NCBI RefSeq assembly: GCF_012958305.1 | Contig: NZ_JABBYO010000005.1 | Coordinates: 1 to 64,000 of the forward strand | Reading direction: 5' to 3' | DNA from: Tautonia rosea | GTDB lineage: Bacteria; Planctomycetota; Planctomycetia; Isosphaerales; Isosphaeraceae | Length of the DNA: 64,000 nucleotides | Shown: positions 10,035-19,172 of the stretch, in pieces | Layout of the letters: each line of letters begins with the position of its first letter | Position numbering within the stretch: the first letter of the stretch is position 1 | Made by a program: the position numbers and the translations under genes | The notes under the pieces: model-generated | Told to the model about the DNA's origin: nothing | Seen by the model: the letters and a program-made list of their open reading frames with translations, nothing else | Databases searched by the model: none

Positions 10035-10149
10035 TCGAGAAGGGCCGAAGCGAGAAAGAGGGCGGGCGGGGGTGATCGAAAATCAACGGATTAAGGAGTT
10101 ATACCGCGTCATTGGAACCGATGCGATCGAGGGGACGATCAAGCACGGG

Positions 10150-10749
10150 TCATTGGGGTTTACGTCGTTGTGGCTTGGGATTCGTGCTCAGACCTCCTGG
10201 CAAGGGGTCGGAGGGAGGTTCGCTGTGAGTCGGGTCGAGTCGGAGGGTAGCCAGGATGGTATCCCAAACTTCGCGGCAACGGGGAGCGTCGTTTTCCCAG
10301 AAGTCGAAGGTGATGAGCGGTTGGAGGTGCCCGCACCGAGCGATGCAGGTGCGGGAGAACGCTGGCCGGGCTTCTTTCGGGTCCATGAAGCGGATCTCGG
10401 ACCAGGCGCCCTCGATCGCGCCGTGAGAAAAGGTGAACACGTCTCCTCGTTCCAGAACGAAACGGGTTTCCTGCTGAAGAAGTGTCTCGATCATGGTCGT
10501 GATGGGGAGCCGGCTCCAATCGACGTTTGGATTCAGGTGAAAGATGGTGATCTGCAACGTGCAGTCGTCGTCGGGTGGCTGACGGTCGTGCAGCTTCAGG
10601 GTTCCGTTCTTGTCGGAAATCAGGACCCAGTCGTGCGGGTAATCAAAAGGGACGGCGTTGCGGTTGCTGACCAGCACATCACAACCGGGATGTGTTTCTC
10701 TGCCGTGTTCATCCTTCAATCGAAGCGGCTTTTTCACCCAATCGGCCAT
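10150..10749 (-). CDS. Hypothetical cytoplasmic protein
   Basis: I do not recognise this protein of about 199 residues. It has no signal peptide or membrane segment. It contains conserved-looking stretches such as VPFDYPHDWVLIS, RGDVFTFSHGAIEGAW and ITFDFWEND and a small number of cysteines. The preferred start is the ATG at 10749, where GGAG lies 9 bases upstream; an ATG at 10779 lacks a ribosome-binding site. It follows the Uma2-like gene by about 40 bases in the same direction and may be co-transcribed. The pattern of alternating strands suggests an alpha/beta fold. Confidence 0.65.
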   Translation of the reverse strand: MADWVKKPLRLKDEHGRETHPGCDVLVSNRNAVPFDYPHDWVLISDKNGTLKLHDRQPPDDDCTLQITIFHLNPNVDWSRLPITTMIETLLQQETRFVLERGDVFTFSHGAIEGAWSEIRFMDPKEARPAFSRTCIARCGHLQPLITFDFWENDAPRCREVWDTILATLRLDPTHSEPPSDPLPGGLSTNPKPQRRKPQ

Positions 10750-10788
10750 GACGGAAGACTCCGGAAGCGGTCGGATCATGGAAATCCG

Positions 10789-11352
10789 TCAAACGAAGAA
10801 CTCGGCGACACCGCAGCGAAAGCCGGGGAGTTCGGGAATGTTCTCGACCGTGTCGTCCGGGCCGCGAATCTGCGGAACCGGGTCGTCGGCGCGGTCGATC
10901 CTCAGGGTCCGACGTTCCGGGTGGAGGACCCAGATCATGGGAACCCCCGCGTTGAGGTACTCGGAGAGTTTCTCTCCCAGCGTTCCGGGGCGGTCGTTCG
11001 GGGAATCGACCTCAACGTCGAGATCGGGCACGACGGGGGGGAATTTCGTCCCAACGACCTGCGTCCTCGGCCATCGTTTATCCCGAGGAATGAGGACGTC
11101 GCCGCCACGGACTGTGTCAGGATTTGGCTCGGTCAGCACGACAGTGTCGTGACTCAGCACATCACCGAATCCGGTGTCCCGCCCGTACTTGCTCAGAAGC
11201 GAGGTCACATTTGCGCAAACGAATCCCTGGCCAGGGCTTGGTGACGTCACCTCGAGAATCTCGCCTCGAACCAGTTCATACTGGCCGTCCCCAAGGTCCA
11301 TCTTCAGGAACTGTTCGACGGTGATGAGGCGGGGTCTGGTCTCGGTCGCCAT
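10789..11352 (-). CDS. Uma2-family (DUF820) PD-(D/E)xK nuclease-fold protein
   Basis: The 187-residue sequence has the Uma2 layout: an N-terminal TVEQFLKMD and YELVRGEILEVTSPSPG, a central acidic VRGGDVLIPRD, then VPDLDVEVDSPNDRPG followed by GEKLSEYLNAGVPMIWVLHPERRTLRI. Family members have a restriction-endonuclease-like fold and occur in many copies in cyanobacteria and planctomycetes; their biological role is not settled. The expected acidic residues and the lysine of the PD-(D/E)xK core are present. GGAG lies 7 bases before the ATG. No toxin or antitoxin partner is evident. Confidence 0.9.
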   Translation of the reverse strand: MATETRPRLITVEQFLKMDLGDGQYELVRGEILEVTSPSPGQGFVCANVTSLLSKYGRDTGFGDVLSHDTVVLTEPNPDTVRGGDVLIPRDKRWPRTQVVGTKFPPVVPDLDVEVDSPNDRPGTLGEKLSEYLNAGVPMIWVLHPERRTLRIDRADDPVPQIRGPDDTVENIPELPGFRCGVAEFFV

Positions 11353-11409
11353 CGGTTGGCTCCGGAGAGATCGAGTGGGAGAGAGTGTTCGAGGCGGCTT
11401 CGGAATCGC

Positions 11410-13203
11410 TCAGACGGCGCCGGCCATCGCGTCGAGCTGGACGACGGATCGCCCTTGCTCCTTGGCGAGGTAGTCACGGCCTTTCTTGATGCGGATGAGA
11501 TCCCAGGGAAGCACCTCGTCGACGCCTCGGGTACGGTGGACGTAGAAGTCGAGGTCGATGCCGAGATCGTCGAAGGTCTGCCACCAGAGTTGCGGGTTGA
11601 AGTGTTCTCGCCAGGCGTCGAGCCGGGCTCCGCGGCGCCAGGCCTCTTCGAGGGCAGGGGCGAGGCGGCGGTCGCCTCGGGTGAGCACGCCTTCGAGCAT
11701 GCTCGTATCAATGTCGTGGCACTTGATCTTGACCGATCGCATTGAGACTTTCGATCGCAAGTACTTGTGAGCCCATTCGAAGTACTCGCGCCGTTGCATG
11801 CCGTTCCATTGGTACGGTGTGGCCGACTTGGGTACGAAGTTCGAGACGCTCGCGGTGACTTCGACGTAGCGGCCGGTTTCTTCCTTGCCGATCCGGGAGA
11901 TGATCTCGGCCATCTCGACGATGCCGTCAAGATCGACCGGGCGTTCGCCGGGTAGACCGCACATGAAGTAAAGCTTGACCTTGCGCCAGCCACGTCGGAA
12001 GGCTTCGCGGCAACCGTCGTAAAGGTCCTGATTCTTGACGGGCTTGCGTATCTGCTCACGCATGTCGTCGCGGGCGACTTCGGGAGCGAGGGTCAGGCCG
12101 CTTCGTCGGCCTTCTTGCAACAGGGCCGGGATTTTCTTGAGCATCTCAGTGATTCGGAGGCTTGGCAGCGAGATCTTCACGCCGAGCGGGGTGAACACCT
12201 CGCTCATCCGGGTCACGAGTTCCTCGAATTTCGGGTAGTCGCTCGTCGAGAGGGAGAGGAGGCTGATCTCGTCGTACCCGGTGTTCTTGTAGGTTTCGAG
12301 CGCGGCGTTGACAATCGTCTCGACTGAGCGATACCGGAGAGGACGCTTGATGGTTGTGCTCTGGCAGAAGCGGCATTGCCAGGGGCAGCCACGCATGATC
12401 TCGATGGCGATGCGGTCGTGCGCCGTCTCGACGAACGGGACGACGGGACTGGTGGGCAACGGAGAGGCGTCGAGGTCGGTCTCGACGCACTGGCGGATCG
12501 AGTCGGGCACGTCGTCCCGGGTGCGGACGGTGTCGATCTGAATCCCGTCTTCGTTGTAAATCGGCTCGTAGAAGCGAGGGACGTAGGCCCAGTCGACGGT
12601 GCTGGCGATCCGGGCGAGCTTCTCGGCCCGGCTGAGGCCTGAGCCTTGCATCGCCTTCCACTGTTCGCTGACGAAGGGGAGGCTTGGCTCACCGTCGCCG
12701 AGCACGAAGAGGTCGATGAACGGGGAGATCACTTCCGGATTCTGAGCGCCGGGGCCTCCAGCGATGACAAGGGTGTCGTCTGGCCCGCGGTCCTCGGCGT
12801 GGAGAGGAATGCCGCCGAGATCGAGCATGGTCAGGATGTTGGAGTAGCTGATCTCATACTGAAGCGTGAAGCCGAGCACGTCGAAGCGGTTCAAGGGGGT
12901 GAAGGTTTCCAGCCCGTAGAGGGGGACCCCGTGGTTCCGAAGGGCGGCCTCGAAGTCGGGCAAGGGGGTGAAGGCTCGCTCACAAGCCCATCCGGCCGCG
13001 TTCATGATGCTGTAGAGCACCTGAAGGCCGTGGTGGCTCATGCCCATCGCGTAGGTGTCGGGAAAGGCGATGCAGACCGACCCTCGGCAGCGGCGGTGGT
13101 CCTTGCGAACGCTGTGCAGCTCGCCGCCGAGATATTGAGCCGGCATCTGGACGTTGGGCAGGATTCGAGAGGTCACGAGGTCTTTGAGCGGCGTGTTCAA
13201 CAT
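11410..13203 (-). CDS. B12-binding-type radical SAM protein (TIGR03960-like)
   Basis: About 597 residues starting at MLNTPLKDLVTSRILP, which is the normal N-terminus of this family; the frame stays open 41 codons further upstream. The N-terminal half has a cobalamin-binding-like Rossmann region. The radical SAM cluster is RGCPWQCRFC at about residues 271-278, a C-x3-C-x2-C motif binding a 4Fe-4S cluster. TIGR03960 proteins often travel with or are fused to a DUF2344 domain, which is absent here. The reaction of the family is not established; links to tRNA or ribosome modification have been suggested. It is divergent from the DUF2254 gene. Confidence 0.9.
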   Translation of the reverse strand: MLNTPLKDLVTSRILPNVQMPAQYLGGELHSVRKDHRRCRGSVCIAFPDTYAMGMSHHGLQVLYSIMNAAGWACERAFTPLPDFEAALRNHGVPLYGLETFTPLNRFDVLGFTLQYEISYSNILTMLDLGGIPLHAEDRGPDDTLVIAGGPGAQNPEVISPFIDLFVLGDGEPSLPFVSEQWKAMQGSGLSRAEKLARIASTVDWAYVPRFYEPIYNEDGIQIDTVRTRDDVPDSIRQCVETDLDASPLPTSPVVPFVETAHDRIAIEIMRGCPWQCRFCQSTTIKRPLRYRSVETIVNAALETYKNTGYDEISLLSLSTSDYPKFEELVTRMSEVFTPLGVKISLPSLRITEMLKKIPALLQEGRRSGLTLAPEVARDDMREQIRKPVKNQDLYDGCREAFRRGWRKVKLYFMCGLPGERPVDLDGIVEMAEIISRIGKEETGRYVEVTASVSNFVPKSATPYQWNGMQRREYFEWAHKYLRSKVSMRSVKIKCHDIDTSMLEGVLTRGDRRLAPALEEAWRRGARLDAWREHFNPQLWWQTFDDLGIDLDFYVHRTRGVDEVLPWDLIRIKKGRDYLAKEQGRSVVQLDAMAGAV

Positions 13204-13753
13204 CGTGATCGTACTTCGCTGCGGTCCAAGAAGCGCGGCGGGGCGAGGCCGCGAGGGGTCGAACGAGGCAGGGATCGAAACCCCGGGGGTCCCCCGAGAG
13301 CTGCGCGTCTGAGAATGCTCTGGCAATCGACGGCGTATCCCCTGCCCGGCACCATCATACCCGGCCGAGCCCGGGTTTGGACAGTTCCCGCGCCGATCGG
13401 CTTGCGAGAAGCGATTTTCGGTCGTGGAAGGATTATCGATTGGCGCGAAGTATGCATGACTTGTCGATCCCGACCGACCGCGCTGCGACGATGAGCGGCA
13501 GATCGATCAGGACGGGCTTGGTGATCGCCCGGAGCACGGAGGGCTTGGTTGATTCGGGCAGGTCCGCTGTACGCAGCTTCGAAAGCCTGGCACACCGGGA
13601 TCTCCATCTCGCGGCCGGGCTGGAGATGGGAGCGTTGCTCCTCCTAATTGGCGGGGAGCGAGCGAAACGGCCGCCCGAAGACCCCTGGGAGTTCCGTCGA
13701 AGAACCGAAGACGATCTTCTGCAAGACCACCGATGACGAGGGATTCCGAGTTC
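13204..13753. other. 550-base divergent intergenic region
   Basis: The region separates the radical SAM gene (minus) from the DUF2254 gene (plus). Open frames exist on both strands (for example 13377-13736 plus) but their translations look like non-coding Arg/Ser-rich sequence without a convincing ribosome-binding site. A short C/G palindrome, ACCCCGGGGGT, lies near 13290. I see no tRNA, repeat or riboswitch fold. It presumably carries both promoters. Confidence 0.5.
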
Positions 13754-15211
13754 ATGAAAACACCATCGAACCTCCTGAGTTCGCTCTGGAACAGCTTGCG
13801 AACGAGCCTCTGGTTCGTGCCCAGCCTGATTGTCCTGAGCATGATCGTGCTGGCAATTGTGCTGGTTTACGGCATCGGCACGCTTGGCGAGAGCTTCGTG
13901 GATCGCTTTCCGAAGACCTTCGGCGCTGGGGCTGATGGTGCTCGGGGTTTGCTCACGGCAGTGGCCTCTTCGATGATCACGGTGGCCGGCGTGACCTTTT
14001 CCATCACGATCGTCGTTCTGTCGCAAACGGCGAGCCAGTACTCGCCTCGGATCCTCCCGAACTTCATGCGAGACCGGTTCAACCAGGCCGTGCTCGGGAC
14101 GTTTGTGGGAATCTTTGCCTATTGCCTGGTCGTTGTCCGAACGATCCGAGGTGGGGAAGACGAGTTCGTACCGTCTCTGGCGGTCCTTGTCAGCGTCGTG
14201 CTGGCGCTGATCGGGGTGGGCGTTCTGATTGCCTTTATCCATCACATTATCGCGTCGATCCAATCGGGTCAGATCATTGCCGATGCGGCCCAGGAGACGC
14301 TCCATGCGATCGATCACCTGTTTCCCGAGCCGCTCGGAGAGCCTCTGCCGGAAGACCGCGATCCGGCGATCCCCCGATTTCTTGGGTCCACGGCGTGGCT
14401 GCCGATTCCTGCCAGGAGTTCCGGTTATCTCTGTCGAGTCGACAGCAAACCCCTGATGGAACTGGCCGAACGCTTGAAGGCCGTAATTCGAATGGAGTAT
14501 GCGCCGGGCGATTTCTGTGTGGTCGGGATGCCCCTGGTGTCGATCGCAAGCGGTCCGGCGACGGGACACCCCAAAGGAGATGTCGAAAATCGTCAAGCCA
14601 TTCTGGACATGGTCGAAGGCGAGGATCAGGACGACGAGGCAAAACTCCGTCAGATTGCCAGGGAACTCGACGCGCTTTACAGCTTCGGTCGGAACCGGAC
14701 CGTGGGACAGGATGTCGGCTTCGGCATTCAGCAGCTTGTCGACATCGCGTTGAAAGCGCTTTCGCCGGGAGTCAACGAAACGACCACCGCAGTCACCTGC
14801 ATTCACCATCTGACCCTCATCAACTCCCGGCTCGCCTCTCGGAAAATCGAGACGCGCCAGCGTGCCAAGGATGGCTGTTTGCGGGTCATCGCCCAGAAGC
14901 CGACCTTTGAGAGCATGCTCAGCCTGTCGTTCGAAGAAATTCGCCGCAACGCGGCAGGCAATGTCTCGATCCTGGAAGAACTGTTCGTTGCCATGAAAAC
15001 GATTGGCGTGTTTGCCCGCGACAACGATCGGCGACGGACGGTGCTGGCGCACGTCATCGCGATCGCCGAACTGGCGGACCAAAGCGTATCGGCGCCCTCA
15101 GACCGAGCCGGGATGGAACCTCGGATTCGCCAGGTTCTCGAATCGCTCGGCGATCCGAACGCGGGGTCCTGGACGATGGGGGACGGTCCCTCGAATGATG
15201 GTGCGTCGTAA
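13754..15211 (+). CDS. DUF2254 membrane protein
   Basis: A protein of about 485 residues with four membrane segments in the first 170 residues (for example SLIVLSMIVLAIVLVYG and VLVSVVLALIGVGVLIAFI) and a soluble C-terminal half. The sequence between helices contains VTFSITIVVLSQTASQYSPRIL, diagnostic of DUF2254. The C-terminal part has DVGFGIQQLVDIALKALSPG, a conserved family segment. Function is unknown for the family. The start at ATG 13754 is chosen because GAGGGA lies 10 bases upstream, while ATG 13733 has no ribosome-binding site. It is not clearly in an operon. Confidence 0.9.
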   Translation: MKTPSNLLSSLWNSLRTSLWFVPSLIVLSMIVLAIVLVYGIGTLGESFVDRFPKTFGAGADGARGLLTAVASSMITVAGVTFSITIVVLSQTASQYSPRILPNFMRDRFNQAVLGTFVGIFAYCLVVVRTIRGGEDEFVPSLAVLVSVVLALIGVGVLIAFIHHIIASIQSGQIIADAAQETLHAIDHLFPEPLGEPLPEDRDPAIPRFLGSTAWLPIPARSSGYLCRVDSKPLMELAERLKAVIRMEYAPGDFCVVGMPLVSIASGPATGHPKGDVENRQAILDMVEGEDQDDEAKLRQIARELDALYSFGRNRTVGQDVGFGIQQLVDIALKALSPGVNETTTAVTCIHHLTLINSRLASRKIETRQRAKDGCLRVIAQKPTFESMLSLSFEEIRRNAAGNVSILEELFVAMKTIGVFARDNDRRRTVLAHVIAIAELADQSVSAPSDRAGMEPRIRQVLESLGDPNAGSWTMGDGPSNDGAS

Positions 15212-15353
15212 GCTTGTAAACGACACCTGAACCTCGGGCCGAAACGGACAATCGCCGTTGGCTCGGTTTTTCCCTATGATTGACGATGACGTTTGATCGA
15301 ACGGAATCGGACGCAATGGGCACAGTGACGAGGATTCCTTGAGACGATTCGCC

Positions 15354-15530
15354 ATGATTCGCCCCACCGTGCTCTGGTTGACCTTGATCGCATTCGCCGG
15401 CTGCGCTGAGGGTCCTGATCAGACCCTGCCTTCGAAGCCGATCGAGTTCGATGACGCGGCATCGGCATCGGTCCCGGCCGGTGATCCGCTCCCCACGGTC
15501 AGGGATACAAGACGGATCGAAACGCACTGA
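15354..15530 (+). CDS. Small lipoprotein, translationally coupled to pdxA
   Basis: A 58-residue protein beginning MIRPTVLWLTLIAFAGC, a basic n-region and hydrophobic stretch ending in a lipobox (FAGC), so it is probably lipid-anchored after cleavage before the cysteine. The mature part is short, acidic and without recognisable domain. A TTG at 15339, with GAGGA 4 bases upstream, is an alternative start adding five residues. Its TGA (15528-15530) overlaps the ATG of pdxA by one base, which implies coupled translation. Whether it has a function linked to PLP synthesis is unknown. Confidence 0.65.
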   Translation: MIRPTVLWLTLIAFAGCAEGPDQTLPSKPIEFDDAASASVPAGDPLPTVRDTRRIETH

Positions 15531-16588
15531 TGAGAAACGCGGAGGACCTGACGTTGGCGGACGATCGGCCGCTCGTGGCGCTGACGATGGGAGATGTGGC
15601 CGGGGTCGGTCCCGAGGTGATTGCCCGGGCCTGGCCCGATTCCCCCCTCCGAGCCCTGGCCAGGCCGGTCGTGATCGGCTGCGCCGAGGCGTTGCAACGG
15701 GCGGTCGTCTCGTGCAGTCTCGACCTGGAGGTCAGGAGGGTTGATCGTCCCGAGTCGGCCGAACCGACCGATCAGATCATTCCTTGCCTGGAGGTTCCGG
15801 GGGTTGATGTCCTTGATGTGCCGCTGGGGAAGGTGGATGCCCGGGCTGGTCGGGCGGCGTATGAGTTCCTGATCACGGCGATCGACCTGGCCCTGGCCGG
15901 TCGGGTCGACGCGATCACGACGATGCCCTTGAACAAGGAGTCGCTCCACGCCGGTGGCGTGCCCTATCCGGGACATACGGAAATCCTGGCCGATCGCTGC
16001 CGGGTTCCTCGCCACGCGATGATGCTCTACCTGCCGCCTCGCGAAGGATCGCGCGAGGGGCTAGGGGTGATCCACGTCACCCTGCACGTCCCTTTGCGCA
16101 AGGTTTTTGACTTGCTGACGGTCGATCGGGTTGTTGAAACGATCGTCCTTGCCTCCGAGTCGATGCGGCCGTTGCTCGATGGGCGTGTCCCTCGAGTCGC
16201 GGTTGCGGGTTTGAACCCGCACGCCGGAGAGCACGGATTGTTCGGGGACGAGGAGATCCGGATCATCGGCCCGGCCGTGACTCGGGCTTCGGCCGAAGGG
16301 GTGAGCGTCGAGGGGCCGATCGCGGCCGATACCCTCTTCGCCCGAGCCCTGGACGGCGAGTTCGACGCCGTGGTCGCCATGTATCACGATCAGGGCCACG
16401 TGGCCCTGAAAACCATTGGCTTTGACCAAGCAGTGAACATCACGCTCGGCCTGCCCATTGTCCGAACGAGCGTTGCGCACGGCACAGCCTTCGACATCGC
16501 CGGGATGGGGATTGTCCGGACCGACAGTCTGATCGCCGCGGTTCGGGTGGCGGGGCAACTGGCGAGGCCGAAGCTTAGCGTCGGATGA
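15530..16588 (+). CDS. pdxA: 4-hydroxythreonine-4-phosphate dehydrogenase
   Basis: PdxA catalyses NAD-dependent oxidation of 4-phosphohydroxy-L-threonine in the DXP-dependent branch of pyridoxal phosphate synthesis. The family signatures are LTMGDVAGVGPEV near the N-terminus, PLNKESL, the PGHTE motif near residue 148, NPHAGEHG, and MYHDQGHVALK followed by GLPIVRTSVAHGTAFDIAG at the C-terminus. The metal-coordinating histidines in the PHAGE and YHDQGH motifs are intact. Length 352 is about 20 residues above typical because of an N-terminal extension. Its last 14 bases overlap the end of the convergent gene. No other PLP pathway gene is nearby. Confidence 0.96.
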   Translation: MRNAEDLTLADDRPLVALTMGDVAGVGPEVIARAWPDSPLRALARPVVIGCAEALQRAVVSCSLDLEVRRVDRPESAEPTDQIIPCLEVPGVDVLDVPLGKVDARAGRAAYEFLITAIDLALAGRVDAITTMPLNKESLHAGGVPYPGHTEILADRCRVPRHAMMLYLPPREGSREGLGVIHVTLHVPLRKVFDLLTVDRVVETIVLASESMRPLLDGRVPRVAVAGLNPHAGEHGLFGDEEIRIIGPAVTRASAEGVSVEGPIAADTLFARALDGEFDAVVAMYHDQGHVALKTIGFDQAVNITLGLPIVRTSVAHGTAFDIAGMGIVRTDSLIAAVRVAGQLARPKLSVG

Positions 16589-17792
16589 GCCGGACCGGGT
16601 ACCAATCCGTCGTGATCGTCTCGGGCCAGAGGGATCGGACGTCGGGATCGGCCCAGCCGAGGTCCGGGTCGGGTTCCAGAGTGGCCCGAAGACGCACCTC
16701 CCCCGGCCGGTCGAATGTCTCGGGAGGCAACCCGATCACGGGACCAATCGCCAACTCGATCGAGCCGAGGTGTTGGCCGGATTCTTCCTGCTTCGACGTG
16801 ACGACCACCTGACCGGCACCGGCTCGAACGGCCATGCCTTCGAACTCGATTCTGACGCGGTGAGCCAGGTCGCTGGGCAAGGGGACTTGGATCTGGAGCA
16901 CCGGCGGATCGCGGACGACGAACTCCCCCGGCAAGTCCAGGAATCGGGGCTCGTCATCATCAGGTGACGAAGGGGCCGAGAGCCGGATGGCCGCGGCAAT
17001 TGCCTCGCCTTTCGAGGCGTCGGGCATGGTGAACAGGGCATCCGGAGTGAGCTTTGGGTCGAACTCGACTTGAAACGGCACGTGAGGCGGTTCGACCTCC
17101 CAGTTCGAGGTGAGCCCGGGTCCGGTTCGTCCGGTCGCCTTGAGGATCAGGCGATGCGGGCCGTTGGTCGGAAAGTCGCCTGGGTCGATGGTGAACGTTG
17201 CGCGACCGGCCCCGGCCCGCCAGCCGCTCGGCAATTCGAGGGCGGCCCGCTCGGCGCCGGCGATTCGGTGCGACCATTCCAGGTCGTTGGGGTGGATGCC
17301 GGGTCCCTCGTCCTCCAGGAACGGCAGGCCGTAAGTGACTTCAATCGGAATGGGAGTGGTCATGGCTCTCGGGTAGCGGCGTCTTGCCCGCCAGCGGACG
17401 TCGAACCCTCGGGTGAGGACGGCTTTTTCCTCCTCCGGGATCAGGTCGTCGTTCGCCCAGACGATCGCCAGGGCGCGACCAGCGGCCGATCGGATTTCGG
17501 GGGTCTGCCCCTCGGCCAGCAGGCGGAAGAACTCGATGAGGCCGGGGCGCCCGTGCTCGGCGGCAGCGACAATCTCCTCCGGAGTTACATTCGGCTCTGC
17601 CAGGCGATCGACCGCCTTGCGTGCCCGGCTGGCCATCAAGAGGCGACGGCCGCCGCCGATCAGGACGATCGAGCCAAGCACAAACAGGACGGTTGTCCTC
17701 GGGTCGGCCAGCCAGCCCCAGTTTCGTCCTCCCTCCGCCTCAGCCGCTTGCTGTGCGAGCACGAAGACGGCGTCGATCATCGGTGGTCCCAT
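16575..17792 (-). CDS. Hypothetical membrane protein with HEAT-like N-terminal region
   Basis: A 405-residue protein with an N-terminal hydrophobic segment (TTVLFVLGSIVLIGGG, residues about 33-50) followed by a helical stretch resembling a HEAT repeat pair (FFRLLAEGQTPEIRSAAGRAL). The remaining 250 residues are beta-rich with many Pro and Gly turns, suggestive of immunoglobulin-like strands. I do not recognise the family. GGAG lies 10 bases before the ATG. The gene ends inside pdxA with a 14-base tail-to-tail overlap, so no terminator can separate the two. Confidence 0.75.
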   Translation of the reverse strand: MGPPMIDAVFVLAQQAAEAEGGRNWGWLADPRTTVLFVLGSIVLIGGGRRLLMASRARKAVDRLAEPNVTPEEIVAAAEHGRPGLIEFFRLLAEGQTPEIRSAAGRALAIVWANDDLIPEEEKAVLTRGFDVRWRARRRYPRAMTTPIPIEVTYGLPFLEDEGPGIHPNDLEWSHRIAGAERAALELPSGWRAGAGRATFTIDPGDFPTNGPHRLILKATGRTGPGLTSNWEVEPPHVPFQVEFDPKLTPDALFTMPDASKGEAIAAAIRLSAPSSPDDDEPRFLDLPGEFVVRDPPVLQIQVPLPSDLAHRVRIEFEGMAVRAGAGQVVVTSKQEESGQHLGSIELAIGPVIGLPPETFDRPGEVRLRATLEPDPDLGWADPDVRSLWPETITTDWYPVRLIRR

Positions 17793-17933
17793 TTGCCGCG
17801 TACTCCGAAACCCGAGATGCCGAAGATCGTTTCGCCTCGCCTCCGCGCCGAGGTGTTGATGTTCATTGTAGAGTGCTCCGGCTGCGATCGGCAGCCCGAG
17901 CCGCTGTTCACCACCTCCACGAAGAAACGCTCA

Positions 17934-19043
17934 TCAAATCCGTCCGAGTCGGACGGTGTCGTCGATCTCCTCGGGGGTTGGAAAGCGGAAGTCCTCGTGG
18001 CCGATCACCAATCCTGCGGCGGCTGCGGCCCGCTGTGCGGCGTGTTCGATGAGGCCGGCCTCGACCGGCCCCCCTTGCCAGCCGGCGTCGAGCAAGGTGG
18101 TGAGCAGAGTCGAGGCGTACGACTCTCCGGCCCGGTTCGTGTCTCGGGGGGGATGATCACGGGGGAAGGCCGGTTCGTGATGTTCTCGAAGGGCACCGGA
18201 CGGGTCGCGGAAGCGAATGATCCCGCCGTTCGGGCCGTCGGAAATCGAGAGGATCGGGATGATCTGGGCAACCGCCTCCCGATCGGCCAGCGCCTCCCAC
18301 TCCTGCCGGTTGCAGCAGAGCAGTTCCAACCGATCGGCAAATGCGAGAAGCGGAGGCTCGCGGTCCGTCATGTTCTTCAAGGTCGGGGCAAAGACCCTGA
18401 CTCGGGCCGACACCGTTTCCAGGGCTGATCGGATGAGCTGGTTTGTCAAGGAGGCGACGACCAGGACGTCGAAACCCCAGTCCACTGGCCCCGGATATTC
18501 GGAGAGCGAGGCGTGGCACCCTCGGAAGCCGACCGGGAGCTTGTCACCGTGTGGGCCGCTGGAGATTAAGAGGGTCCAGTCGGCCTGAGTGTCGGGAACT
18601 CGGATTGGATGATGCTCGATTCCCTGTTCCGCCAGCATCGACGCGATCCGGGCAGAGGTCGGGTCGGATTCCGGGCCGAGGGCACTGACCAGGAGCCCGC
18701 CCAGCGCTGCGGCGAAGCCGGCACCCATCCCGCCGAGGTCATCCTGCCAGTTCAATCCCTTGACGGAGTGATACCAAACACCCCGGTTTGGCAGGAGCAG
18801 GCGATCTAGCTCGATTCCGCTTCCCGGGCACTCCGGCCAGTCATCCGGCAGATCGATGAAGAGAGAGCCTCCGTCAGGATCCTCGAGCCTCAGCGAAGCC
18901 TCCCGTTGATCCTCGACGAGCCAACGGCCTCCCACGCTCAGATCGAGCGGCCCGGCGTCCCACTCGGGAGGCAGGAGCGGGCGATCGACCCGGAGCACGC
19001 GATCGAGGTAGGCGGGACCGAACACAAGCACGCGACGGGACAT
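17934..19043 (-). CDS. PfkB/ribokinase-fold protein with altered catalytic motif
   Basis: This 369-residue protein has the ribokinase-like layout: GGMGAGFAAALGGLL (residues 104-118) as substrate-side Gly-rich motif, CNRQEWEAL (N245, E248) and SDGPNGG near residue 268. The C-terminal signature normally read as DTxGAGD appears as DTNRAGE at residues 301-307, so the second-last glycine pair is broken by Arg304 and the catalytic aspartate is replaced by Glu307. It may be a kinase with changed chemistry or a non-catalytic sugar-binding homologue. GAGGTG precedes the ATG. It is divergent from the RNase Z-like gene. Confidence 0.8.
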   Translation of the reverse strand: MSRRVLVFGPAYLDRVLRVDRPLLPPEWDAGPLDLSVGGRWLVEDQREASLRLEDPDGGSLFIDLPDDWPECPGSGIELDRLLLPNRGVWYHSVKGLNWQDDLGGMGAGFAAALGGLLVSALGPESDPTSARIASMLAEQGIEHHPIRVPDTQADWTLLISSGPHGDKLPVGFRGCHASLSEYPGPVDWGFDVLVVASLTNQLIRSALETVSARVRVFAPTLKNMTDREPPLLAFADRLELLCCNRQEWEALADREAVAQIIPILSISDGPNGGIIRFRDPSGALREHHEPAFPRDHPPRDTNRAGESYASTLLTTLLDAGWQGGPVEAGLIEHAAQRAAAAAGLVIGHEDFRFPTPEEIDDTVRLGRI

Positions 19044-19172
19044 CAGAACGGCACCTCGGTTGCGAAGCTCTCCAGGCCGATCCGGGCGCGAACCGATCGC
19101 CAGGTCGGGGCCTCTCTTGCTATCATCTCACGAGAACCTCACCCAGGGAACGAGATCGAAGGACGGAAAGAC

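Noticed and set aside
9859-11244. 461-codon plus-strand frame
   Set aside because: It runs opposite three minus-strand genes and shows no domain.
13377-13736. Small plus-strand frame in the radical SAM/DUF2254 gap
   Set aside because: No ribosome-binding site, Arg/Ser-rich translation, no motif.
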